This document shows, one piece after another, positions 19,280-28,021 of a DNA stretch of 33,995 bases; positions within the stretch are counted from its first letter, which is position 1, and every line of letters begins with the position of its first letter. The position numbers were made by a program, and so were the translations under genes. The stretch lies in the NCBI RefSeq assembly GCF_000403135.1, contig NZ_AQPN01000114.1:1-33995 (forward strand), given 5' to 3'. This DNA comes from Arcticibacter svalbardensis MN12-7. Its GTDB lineage: Bacteria > Bacteroidota > Bacteroidia > Sphingobacteriales > Sphingobacteriaceae. The notes below the pieces were generated by a model. That model ran no database searches, was not told the origin of the DNA, and saw nothing but the letters and a program-made list of their open reading frames with translations.

Positions 19280-19320
19280 AAATAAAACCCCCTTTAAAAG
19301 CTTTAAAGGGGGTTTTATTT
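19280..19320. terminator. Bidirectional terminator after the tRNA gene
   Basis: An almost perfect palindrome with a stem of about 18 bp (AATAAAACCCCCTTTAAA against its complement) has a loop of about three bases and T-rich ends on both strands. It lies 9 bases beyond the 3' end of the minus-strand tRNA gene. Confidence 0.88.
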
Positions 19321-19328
19321 ATTGAAAG

Positions 19329-19400
19329 TGTCCTCGGGCGGATTCGAACCGCCATCAATGGTACCGGAAACCATTATTCTATCCATTGAACTACGTGGAC
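19329..19400 (-). tRNA. tRNA-Arg(CCG)
   Basis: The minus strand folds as a full cloverleaf: 7-base acceptor arm, D stem GTTC/GAAT, anticodon stem ATGGT/ACCAT with loop TTCCGGT (anticodon CCG, reading CGG), and T arm GGCGG-TTCGAAT-CCGCC. The discriminator is A and CCA is not encoded. The acceptor stem has one A-A mismatch at pair 5-68, which is unusual. Confidence 0.93.
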
Positions 19401-19401
19401 A

Positions 19402-19608
19402 TAAGTACGCAAATATAGATAATCCTAGTTAAGTTTTTTGGTTTTGTTAAATAAGAATAAAGGAAATGTAATTAATGGATGTGGTAGCTTCAAACTCTGT
19501 TTATTTTTAGCAGATGTTTAGTTGTCGCTTCTCTTTTAAACGAAAAAACTTACAATTGCTTCAAATTAACTGAATGTTTGAATATGATCCTAAATACACT
19601 ATTCAATC
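19402..19608. other. Intergenic stretch without a recognised gene
   Basis: No coding similarity was seen. It probably holds the upstream edge of the decayed esterase gene, whose N-terminal two-thirds are missing. Confidence 0.4.
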
Positions 19609-20272
19609 TGGTATCAGGGAGAGAGTAATGCAGATCGTGCATCTCAATATCGTACGCTTTTCCCTGCTATGATTACTGATTGGAGAAAGCGCTGGAATAT
19701 AGGTAATTTCCCTTTTTTACTATGTTCAGGTAGCTAATTTTATGAAAGTAAATGAGGAGCCAGTGCCTTTTGCATGGGCGGAATTGAGGGATGCTCAGCT
19801 TCAAACTTTGTCAGTGCCCAATACAGGTATGGCAGTGGCCATTGATATAGGAGATGCTGTGAATATTCACCCGAAAAATAAACAAGAGGTAGGTCGCCGT
19901 CTGGCTTTAATTGCCCTTGCTAACACATATTGAGACAAGATAGCTTACTCCGGACCTCTATTTCAATCTCAAAAAATAACAGGTAATGCCATTAAACTTA
20001 ATTTTAAATTCAACGAAGGAGGTTTAAAAGCCAAAGACGTTGGTGTGTTAACTGGACTTTCAATTGCGGGTGTTGATCAAATATTCGATAGGGCCAATGC
20101 AGTTGTTCAAGACAACGAAATCAGTGTGAGTAGTGATGAAGTGCAGAATCCCGTTGCAGTTAGATATGCGTGGGAAGATAATCCGGTATGTAATTTAGTT
20201 AATGGGGCAGGACTTCCGGCTTCACCCTTTCGTACGGATAAATGGACTGAAAGTACTTTTGGAAAGAAGTAA
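19609..20272 (+). pseudogene. Sialate O-acetylesterase, C-terminal remnant
   Basis: The translation begins at [21 protein letters not shown], a block typical of the SGNH-type sialate O-acetylesterases, and continues through [13 protein letters not shown], then FAWAELRDAQLQTLSVPNTG, the catalytic-region IDIGDAVNIHPKNKQEVG, and a jelly-roll-like end with PVAVRYAWEDNPVCNL and GLPASPFRTDKW. It is broken by one extra base near 19718 and by an in-frame TGA at 19931-19933 where Gly is expected. The first 350 or so residues are missing. In intact form the enzyme removes acetyl groups from sialic acids or related sugars. It is dead here. Confidence 0.85.
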
Positions 20273-20410
20273 AATATGGGATTCATGTTTTCTATTCTTC
20301 GATACTAAAATTAGTTATATAAGGAATTGGTTTGTTGAATCTTTAATAGGATCAACGAGACGAGCCCTTTTGTGAAAATAGCTTATTCCTGAAAAATAAA
20401 GCAGTTGAAA

Positions 20411-20446
20411 TTTAATCAGGGAGCAGACCTTTGCTGCCTGATTAAA
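20411..20446. terminator. Hairpin, possible terminator
   Basis: TTTAATCAGG (20411-20420) pairs exactly with CCTGATTAAA (20437-20446), with inner CAG/CTG pairs. There is no clear T tract, so termination is uncertain. The remaining bases between 20273 and 20597 hold no recognised gene. Confidence 0.45.
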
Positions 20447-20551
20447 TAATTTAAAGATGGGATAATTTAAGTAATCAGATTATACAATCTCTTTCAAATT
20501 CAATTGAACGTTAAGAAATTAAATTAAAGGAAGGATTGTAGGAAAAGCCTG

Positions 20552-20559
20552 TATATTTG
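20552..20559 (+). promoter_or_regulatory. Candidate -7 box of the LacI-type regulator gene
   Basis: TATATTTG matches the Bacteroidota TAnnTTTG box exactly, 38 bases before the ATG at 20598. The nearest upstream TTG is at an unusually short spacing. Confidence 0.45.
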
Positions 20560-20597
20560 AATGCCTGTTTGTCTCAAATAGTATAATATTGCTTTTA

Positions 20598-21611
20598 ATG
20601 GATTCTATAAATATAAAACAACTTGCGGAAAAACTTAAGGTCTCTACCTCTACTATTTCTAGGGCGTTTAGGGGGCATAACGACATTAGTAAGGAGACCA
20701 AAGAGAAGATCCTTGCAATGGCTCAGGAGCTTAACTACCAACCTAATCATTTAGCAAGTAACCTCCGGGAACAGAAAAGCAAAACTATCGCTGTTATAGT
20801 TCCCGAAATTGCCAATAATTTCTTTTCCAGAGCAATAAACGGTATTGAAAGAGTTGCCCGTGATAACGGTTTTCATGTCCTGATTTATCTTACCAATGAC
20901 GATTTTGACAAAGAGGTCGCTTTTATAACAGAACTTCATCATGGAAGAGTGGATGGCATCATCATGTCTGTAACCGGTGAAGCTCAGGATCATAGTTACA
21001 TGCATAAAATCAGGAAGAAGAGCATTCCACTTGTCTTTTTTGATCGTGTATACGATGATGTGATCACTTCCAAAGTGGCTACTAATGACTACGATAGCAG
21101 CTATCTGGCTACCAGGCATTTGATTGATCAAGGCTGTAAAAGAATAGTTTATCTCGTTGTAAATAAAAATCTATCTATCGGTAAAATGCGGATGCAGGGG
21201 TATTTTGACTCCTTAGAGAGCTCCGGTGAAACGATCAGGGAAGAATTGGTTATTGATTGCAGTAATGATATGGTTAAAACTACACTGATCCTTGAACATG
21301 TATTTAAATATTTAAAGCCAGATGGCGTATTTGCTTCCGTAGAGCGGCTTGCTTTAGCGAGTTATTACGTGTGTCACGATATGAACATTGCCATTGGTAC
21401 TGATGTAAAGATCGTATGTTTCTCCAGCCTTGAGATTGCACCATTACTTAATCCTTCACTATCTACCATTACACAACCCGCTTATGATATGGGTGTTGAG
21501 GCAGCACAAATTCTATTCAGAAGCTTAGAAAATCCTGATGATAATGAGAATTACGAAAATGTAGTACTAAACTCGGAGCTTATCATCCGTAAATCTACAT
21601 CAGGTATATAA
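20598..21611 (+). CDS. LacI-family transcriptional regulator of the maltodextrin locus
   Basis: The 337-residue protein has a LacI helix-turn-helix at the start (INIKQLAEKLKVSTSTISRA), the hinge region NHLASNLRE near residue 55, and a periplasmic-binding-protein-like sensor domain beginning TIAVIVPEIANNFFSRAI. The start at ATG 20598 is preferred over a TTG three codons upstream, because the protein then begins MDSINIKQ as LacI proteins do. It lies 360 bases before susC, and two palindromic LacI-type operators fill that gap. It probably represses susCDE and is released by a sugar such as maltose (inference). Bacteroidota Sus loci may instead use SusR, so this is a different control type. Confidence 0.93.
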   Translation: MDSINIKQLAEKLKVSTSTISRAFRGHNDISKETKEKILAMAQELNYQPNHLASNLREQKSKTIAVIVPEIANNFFSRAINGIERVARDNGFHVLIYLTNDDFDKEVAFITELHHGRVDGIIMSVTGEAQDHSYMHKIRKKSIPLVFFDRVYDDVITSKVATNDYDSSYLATRHLIDQGCKRIVYLVVNKNLSIGKMRMQGYFDSLESSGETIREELVIDCSNDMVKTTLILEHVFKYLKPDGVFASVERLALASYYVCHDMNIAIGTDVKIVCFSSLEIAPLLNPSLSTITQPAYDMGVEAAQILFRSLENPDDNENYENVVLNSELIIRKSTSGI

Positions 21612-21693
21612 TCCATATTATTTAAAGTTTGAACATTAATTTGAGCAGTCAAAAATGCTGAAGCAGGAAGTGTATTTTCTAAAGTTACTAACA

Positions 21694-21711
21694 TTCGGGA
21701 ACGATCCCGAA
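21694..21711. promoter_or_regulatory. LacI-type operator, distal copy
   Basis: TTCGGGAACGATCCCGAA has 7-base exact arms and a 4-base centre with a CG step, typical of LacI/GalR-family operators. It shares the CGGGAACG core with the copy at 21883-21900. It lies 83 bases after the regulator stop. Confidence 0.7.
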
Positions 21712-21879
21712 ATAAACAAAGATCTTTTTAGTTCGTGTCATAACGAAAAGTTTAAATTTCATTAATATACCTATCAGATAATCAGGGCGTTATTTCGAGC
21801 CTAGCTTAGTGTATTCGATACACGGGAATCAATTAAAAATAAGAATAATAAATGTGGATAACTTTTATGTTAAATGTTA

Positions 21880-21908
21880 TTGTTCGGGAACGTTCCCGTT
21901 TATCTTTA
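21880..21908 (+). promoter_or_regulatory. Candidate susC promoter
   Basis: A TTG element at 21880-21882 and TATCTTTA at 21901-21908 (seven of the eight positions of TAnnTTTG agree) are 18 bases apart, near the Bacteroidota spacing. Transcription would start near 21915 and leave a leader of about 57 bases before susC. Confidence 0.5.
21883..21900. promoter_or_regulatory. LacI-type operator, promoter-proximal copy
   Basis: CGGGAACGTTCCCG (21885-21898) is a perfect 14-base palindrome with a central CG, as LacI-family proteins prefer. It lies between TTG at 21880-21882 and the box TATCTTTA at 21901-21908, so a bound repressor would cover the susC promoter spacer. Confidence 0.78.
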
Positions 21909-21971
21909 CATCACTGTAAAACGCAGATGTGATTACTAACCACATAATGTAAAACTTAATAAACAAACCAA

Positions 21972-24943
21972 ATGAAAAAACATTACATGCTTCTAATGCT
22001 GTTTTTCGTCGTGTTATCCAGTTGGAGCTATGCTCAAACCGGAAGCATCAGTGGACAGGTTTTAGATGAGACCAATCAGCCACTTCCTGGCGCTTCTATT
22101 AGCATCACTTCATTAAACAGAGCCACTTCCACAGATGGGAACGGACAGTTTAAGTTAAATGCGATCCCAACTGGGACTTATTCGATATCAGCTTCATTTA
22201 TAGGATTTCAAATTCTTAAACGTAACGTTACGGTTGTAAGTGGAGACACTAAGGTGAATATCAAATTGACTCCTTTAGCTCAAAACCTGACAGAGGTAGT
22301 TGTAATTGGATACGGTACCCAACAAAAAAGGATGTTACCGGTTCCATTGCAACAGTTGGAGCTAAAGATTTCCAAAAAGGTACTATAACATCACCCGATC
22401 AATTAATTGTCGGTAAGATTGCCGGAGTTCAGGTCACTACCAATGGTGGTGCTCCCGGTAGTGGTAGTACTATTCGTATTCGTGGAGGAGCATCCTTAAA
22501 TGCAAGTAACGATCCGCTTATCGTGGTGGATGGGGTTCCTTTATCTGGAAGCACTATCCCAGGCGTTAGTAATCCTCTTGCGATGATCAATCCGAACGAT
22601 ATTGAAACCTTTACGGTATTGAAAGATGCAAATGCGACTGCTATTTACGGTTCAAGAGCTTCAAACGGTGTTGTTTTGATTACCACTAAAAAAGGTAAAA
22701 GCGGCGCTCCAGTTATTAATTTCAGTACTCAGAATTCAGTAGCTACGGTTGCAAAGGAAGTTGATGTTCTGACAGCCGACCAGATGCGAGAATATGTGAA
22801 CGCAAATGGAAATGCAGCTCAAATAGCCATGCTTGGTACAGAAAATACCAATTGGCAGGATGAGATCTATCGCAATGCTCTTACTACTGATAATAATTTT
22901 AGCGTTGCAGGCTCTACAAAAAATATGCCTTACCGAGTATCTTTTGGCTACTTGAATCAAAATGGAACGTTGTTAACGGACAACTTGAAGCGTACTTCCG
23001 CTGCCGTAAGTTTAAATCCTAAGTTCTTTGATAATCATTTGAAAGTCGATTTGAACTTAAAAGGGTCCTTATCCAAATCACAGTTTGCAAATCAGGATGC
23101 GATCGTGAATGCTATTCAATTTGATCCTACTCAATCCGTTACTGCTGAAAATAAGTTTGATAACTACTTTGAGTGGACCACTGGATCAGGAACTACTTTG
23201 GTACCAAATCCAAATGCTCCAAGAAACCCCGTATCCCTTATTAAAAACAAGGATGATCATGGTAATACAAAAAGGAGTTTTGGTAATGTACAATTTGATT
23301 ATTCGTTCCATTTCCTGCCTGAATTACATGCTAATCTAAACTTGGGTTACGATGTATCAAGAGGTAAAGGAGCAACCTTCATTTCTGCCGATGCTGCTCA
23401 GAGTTATTCAACACGGGGTTCTTATCATGAATATCAGTCAGACATATCAAATCAAGTTGCTGAGTTTTATTTAAACTACAATAAGGATTTAAAAGCAATT
23501 AAAAGTAGTATCAGTGCCACTGCAGGCTACGGTTATTACGCTAATAAAACCAAAAACTTAAATTTTAGTACGTATAGGGCCGACAGTACAACTGTTATTT
23601 CTACTCCAACATTCCCATATGATCAGCCAGAAAACAGGTTGTTGTCCTATTACGGTCGTTTAATTTATACCTATAACGATAAGTATACAGTTTCCGGAAC
23701 TGTTCGTACAGATGGATCCTCACGTTTTAGTGAAGATAACAGATGGGGTGTATTTCCTTCAGCAGCATTTACCTGGAGAATTAATCAGGAAAACTTCTTA
23801 AAAAGTACTACTGTTTTATCTGACTTGAAGCTTAGATTAAGCTATGGAGTAACCGGACAGCAGGAAGGAATAGCTAATTATTCTTATCTGCCGAATTATT
23901 CTACCAGTGTTAATGAAGCCATGTATCAGATAGGCGATACTTTTTATAGTATGAATGCCCCAATTGCCTATGATAAAAATATTAAATGGGAAACAACCAC
24001 AACCATTAACGGGGGTTTAGATTATGGTTTTCTCAATGGTAGAATAAATGGAAGTTTAGATATATACAAGAAAAAAACAAAAGATCTTTTAAGCTCAATT
24101 CCTATTCCTATAGGTTCAAATTTTAGTAACTTTCTGTTAACCAATGTCGGTAATATGGAAGCATCTGGAGTAGAATTTGCTATTAATGGCAAACCGATAT
24201 TGAAAAATGATTTCTCTTGGGACTTAGGATTCAACGTTACCTATAACAAGACAAAAGTTACCAACCTGACTGCCTCTTACGATCCAAGTTACCAAATTTC
24301 AACTGGTGGTATAAAAGGTGCAACAGGATATTACATTCAGTCACACACCTTAAATGCTGCTCCAAATACGTTCTTTGTATATAAGCAAGTTTATGGTGAT
24401 GATGGTACACCATTGCAAGGCGTTTATGCTGACTTGAATGGAGATGGAGTAATTAACGAAAGTGGTGACCGGTATTTTTATAAATCACCTGCTCCAAAGG
24501 TAACATTAGGTTTCTCAACCTCGGTTAATTATAAACAATGGGCATTAAGTACAGTATTAAGAGCCAACCTGGGCAACTATGTATACAATAATGTGGCTTC
24601 CAGTTTTACTTCGAGAGCCAGCCTGCTGAATTCAGGAGCCGGAATTCTTAATAACGTCCCTACAAGTTTTTTTGATACCCAATTTATTAATAATCAATTA
24701 ACTTCAGATTTATACGTGCAGAATGCTTCATTCATGAAAATGGATAATATTGGATTGAGTTATAATGCAGGTAAAATTTTACATGATCATACAATAGGAA
24801 ATTTGACTATCTCTGCCAATGTTCAGAACGTGTTCACCATTACCAATTATACTGGTATCGATCCTGAAGTATATAGCGGTATTGATTATCAATTATACCC
24901 AAGACCCAGGACATTTGTATTAGGTTTAAACCTTGGATTTTAA
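21972..24943 (+). pseudogene. susC: SusC-like TonB-dependent outer-membrane transporter, frameshifted
   Basis: The gene encodes a SusC/RagA-type importer that moves maltodextrin across the outer membrane with SusD. The first frame (138 residues) has a signal peptide ending SYAQ, a carboxypeptidase-regulatory-like domain (about residues 24-100) and LTEVVVIGYGTQQK before the plug, then goes out of frame. The frame from 22381 resumes with TITSPDQLIVGKIAGVQ, the plug (VDGVPLSG, NDIETFTVLKDANATAIYGSRASNG) and a long beta-barrel ending in a typical LNLGF terminal strand. One extra A in the 6-A run at 22324-22329 restores a normal protein of 990 residues. A second start at 22523 would lack the signal peptide. 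All other parts are intact, which suggests a recent, reversible or artefactual break. Confidence 0.92.
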
Positions 24944-24961
24944 TTAAAGAAAGGAACTAAG

Positions 24962-26542
24962 ATGAAAAAATATAATAAAATAGTGTTAGCATTCTGTGCA
25001 TTGCTATTCATGGTCACTTCATGTAAAGATGACTTAAACCTTACTCCAACCAATGATATAACAGCTGATGTGGCTTATGCTACCCCTGAAGGATATAAAA
25101 AAGGGATTGCAAAGGTTTATGGAAGTATTGCAACTTCGGCCAATGGAGGACCATCTGCTGCTACAGGAGATATCGGTGGTGTAGATGCTGGAACATCAGA
25201 TTTCATACGCTCTTTCTGGATGTCGCAAGAATTACCAACTGATGAAGCTGCATGCGCATGGGGAGACCCTGGTCTTCCAGAGCTTAATTTCAATACCTAT
25301 ACTTCTTCAAACGTACTTTTACTAGGATTATACGCCCGTAGTATTTATCAGATTACTTTGGTTAATGAATTTTTAAGAGAAAGCACTGATGAAAAACTTT
25401 CTGCCAGAGGAATTACAGGAGACGATGCCACAGAAATTAAATACTATGTATCTGAGGCCCGTTTTTTTAGAGCCTATCAGTATTGGATCTTGATGGATGC
25501 TTTCGGTAACCCTCCTTTTATTACCGAAGAAAGTACTGTCGGCAAAGAGTCTCCGAAGCAAATTTCAAGAGCAGATTTATTCACTTATGTTGAATCTGAA
25601 TTATTAGCTATTGAACCAACGCTGAAAGAAACCAATGAATATGGACGTGCAACACAAGGAGCAGCATGGGCACTTTTAGCTCGTGTATATTTAAATGCTC
25701 AAGTTTATACCGGTACTCCTAAATTCACTGAAGCTGCTACCTATGCAGAAAAAGTGATTAATTCAAAACGTTACTCGCTGAATCCTTCTTATGCCAATCT
25801 TTTTAAAGCAGATAATAACCTGAATAACCCAGAGGTTATTCTATCTATAAATTATGATGGTATAAGCACTCAGAATTATGGAGGTTCAACCTTTTTAATC
25901 AACGCTGCAATTAATGGCGATATGGGTACTGCAAATTTTGGTGTTCCTAGTGGTGGCTGGGGTGGTAACCGAAGTAGAGCAACTCTTCCACAAAAATTTG
26001 GTAATTATTCCACTACCGCTGACAAAAGAGCCATGTTCTATGGAACAACGCCAGCGATTACTGATATAACGATCTTCACACAAGGTTTAGCCGTAACCAA
26101 GTTTACCAACATAACATCGACCGGAGCAACAGCCCCTTCTGTAAACGGTATCTTTTGTTCTACAGATTTCCCGCTTTTTCGCTTAGCTGAAATGTATTTA
26201 GTCTATGCAGAAGCCGTATTAAGAGGAGGATCAGGAAGTCAAGCAACCGCTATCAATTACGTCAACCTTTTGCGCCAACGTGCTTATGGAAATGCATCAG
26301 GCAATGTCAGTTCGCTTACAGTGGATGATATCTTAAATGAAAGATCAAAAGAACTGTATTGGGAATGTTTCAGACGTACTGATTTAGTAAGGTATGGTAA
26401 ATTTACTGAGGCTACCTACCTATGGCCCTTTAAAGGCGGAGCGGAAAATGGTAAGGGCGTTGAGTCTTTCCGTAATCTCTATCCTATTCCTTCAACTGAT
26501 GTGATTGCCAATACTAACCTAACCCAAAACCCTGGCTACTAG
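24962..26542 (+). CDS. susD: SusD/RagB-family outer-membrane glycan-binding lipoprotein
   Basis: SusD caps the SusC pore and binds starch-like glycans at the cell surface. The 526-residue protein has a lipoprotein signal ending MVTSC (Cys21) followed by KDD, which fits the Bacteroidota surface-export signal. Helical TPR-like segments follow (TEIKYYVSEARFFRAYQYWILMDAFG), and the C-terminal SusD block includes LFRLAEMYLVYAEAVLRG and RSKELYWECFRRTDLVRYG. It starts 18 bases after susC, so the two are one transcription unit. Confidence 0.95.
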   Translation: MKKYNKIVLAFCALLFMVTSCKDDLNLTPTNDITADVAYATPEGYKKGIAKVYGSIATSANGGPSAATGDIGGVDAGTSDFIRSFWMSQELPTDEAACAWGDPGLPELNFNTYTSSNVLLLGLYARSIYQITLVNEFLRESTDEKLSARGITGDDATEIKYYVSEARFFRAYQYWILMDAFGNPPFITEESTVGKESPKQISRADLFTYVESELLAIEPTLKETNEYGRATQGAAWALLARVYLNAQVYTGTPKFTEAATYAEKVINSKRYSLNPSYANLFKADNNLNNPEVILSINYDGISTQNYGGSTFLINAAINGDMGTANFGVPSGGWGGNRSRATLPQKFGNYSTTADKRAMFYGTTPAITDITIFTQGLAVTKFTNITSTGATAPSVNGIFCSTDFPLFRLAEMYLVYAEAVLRGGSGSQATAINYVNLLRQRAYGNASGNVSSLTVDDILNERSKELYWECFRRTDLVRYGKFTEATYLWPFKGGAENGKGVESFRNLYPIPSTDVIANTNLTQNPGY

Positions 26543-26561
26543 TTAAAGATATAAGTTCTTT

Positions 26562-27623
26562 ATGAAAAAGATATTCAAAAATATAGGGATCATTACGCTA
26601 ACCATGTTAGTGTTTGCATCCTGTAAAAAAGACGAAGAGAAGTTGAGTGTTACTGCTGGAGAGTCTCCTGCGTTAGCGGTATCAACCAACACCTTAGTAT
26701 TAACCCCGGCAACAGCAAGCGATACTGTTATTACATTCTCATGGAATAAACAGGAAGTAACCTGGTCCACTCCGGCTAATGCAACTGATATTTCCACTTA
26801 CACACTGCAAATTGATTCTGCTGGCCAGAACTTTGCTTCTTCTTATGATGTGGATTTTACTGGATTTGTTAAAGAAAAATATACTGGTGCTGATTTTAAC
26901 GCTTTGATGGTCAGTAAGGTTAACTTACCAAGCGATGTAGCGTCTCATATTGAATTGCGCTTAAAAACTTCTATTGCTCCTAATCAAAGTCCTGTTTATT
27001 CCAATGTGGTCTCCTTAACAGTTACCCCTTATATGGTCATTCCAGAATATGTATCCTTGTATGTTCCCGGTGGTCATCAGGGATGGGCTCCTGAAACTGC
27101 TACAACTATAGGATCAGTTAAGAATGATGGTACTTATGAAGGATTTGTTAACTTTCCTGATGCCTCGACAGAATATAAGCTTACTACTGAAAGAAATTGG
27201 ACTAGTACCAATTATGGAAGTGGTGGAGAAGGAATTTTGCTTGCTAATAGTAAAGACAATATCATTCAAGCTGGTGCTGGGTACTATTATATCAAAGCGG
27301 ATATTAATAAATTGACATACACGGCTACAAAAACAAGCTGGGCTGTATTAGGTGCCGCAACTTCAGGTGGTTGGGATACAGAAACTGCTCTTACTTACGA
27401 TATAAACGCGAAAGTGTGGAAAGCAACGGTTAATCTTACAGCCGGAGAATTTAAATTCAGAGCGAATAACGATTGGGCATTGAATATGGGAGCAAGTACT
27501 ATCGATGGAGTGTTGAAAATTGCTAGTAATGATAATCTTTCAGTTTCTGATGCCGGAAATTATACTATCACACTGGATCTATCACATCCTGCGTATTATA
27601 TGTATAAACTCAAGAAAAATTAA
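26562..27623 (+). CDS. susE: SusE/SusF-like starch-binding outer-membrane lipoprotein
   Basis: The 353-residue protein has a lipoprotein signal ending VFASC (Cys21) and KKDEE after it, then an Ig-like SusE domain (about 30-155, with FSWNKQEVTWSTPANATD) and two starch-binding modules similar to those of SusE/SusF (about 165-255 and 260-353, the second with WAVLGAATSGGWDTETAL and FKFRANNDWALNMG). It sits 19 bases after susD and ends in a terminator. It should help hold maltooligosaccharides at the cell surface. SusE is preferred over SusF because of the domain number, but the two are hard to separate. Confidence 0.88.
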   Translation: MKKIFKNIGIITLTMLVFASCKKDEEKLSVTAGESPALAVSTNTLVLTPATASDTVITFSWNKQEVTWSTPANATDISTYTLQIDSAGQNFASSYDVDFTGFVKEKYTGADFNALMVSKVNLPSDVASHIELRLKTSIAPNQSPVYSNVVSLTVTPYMVIPEYVSLYVPGGHQGWAPETATTIGSVKNDGTYEGFVNFPDASTEYKLTTERNWTSTNYGSGGEGILLANSKDNIIQAGAGYYYIKADINKLTYTATKTSWAVLGAATSGGWDTETALTYDINAKVWKATVNLTAGEFKFRANNDWALNMGASTIDGVLKIASNDNLSVSDAGNYTITLDLSHPAYYMYKLKKN

Positions 27624-27627
27624 TGCT

Positions 27628-27663
27628 AAAACCTGTCTGCTTATTAGCAGGCAGGTTTTTTTA
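27628..27663 (+). terminator. Terminator after susE
   Basis: AAAACCTGTCTGC and GCAGGCAGGTTTT pair with one wobble around TTATTA, followed by a run of T residues. It separates susCDE from the downstream enzyme genes. Confidence 0.88.
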
Positions 27664-28021
27664 TAAACCACCAATATCAGTAAATGCCTGTCTGTCTAAT
27701 CTGTATTCCCCAATAGCTATCATTCTAAGAAATTAATTAGTTGAATGCTAGGAATCATTTATGCTGTTTTTTTTATAAGCATTAATACCTATTGCCTGAT
27801 GGACAACTAGCAGTGACTTACCTTTCAACTCAAACGCAGTTTGCTTTCATGCGGAGCGAACAAGGTGCGGAGAAGGTGCGCATGAGGTGGGGTTAATCTG
27901 AAAGACAGATAATAGCATGATCAGTAAAAATTAAGATCATCTATTGATGAATTAGTATACAGCATGATCGTACTACACATCGCCAATAGTTGAAATTAAT
28001 GTAATTTAAGTACTATAAATA
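27664..28021. other. Intergenic region between susE and the GH13 gene
   Basis: No gene was recognised. The region holds a GC-rich patch at 27847-27885 bounded by TCATGCG/CGCATGA, with AAGGTGCG twice inside it (27862-27869 and 27873-27880), and AGCATGATC twice further on. The promoter of the downstream gene set must lie here, but no convincing -33/-7 pair was seen. Confidence 0.5.

Noticed and set aside
20589-20597. TTG start giving three extra codons to the LacI regulator
   Set aside because: The ATG at 20598 gives the usual LacI N-terminus directly before the helix-turn-helix.
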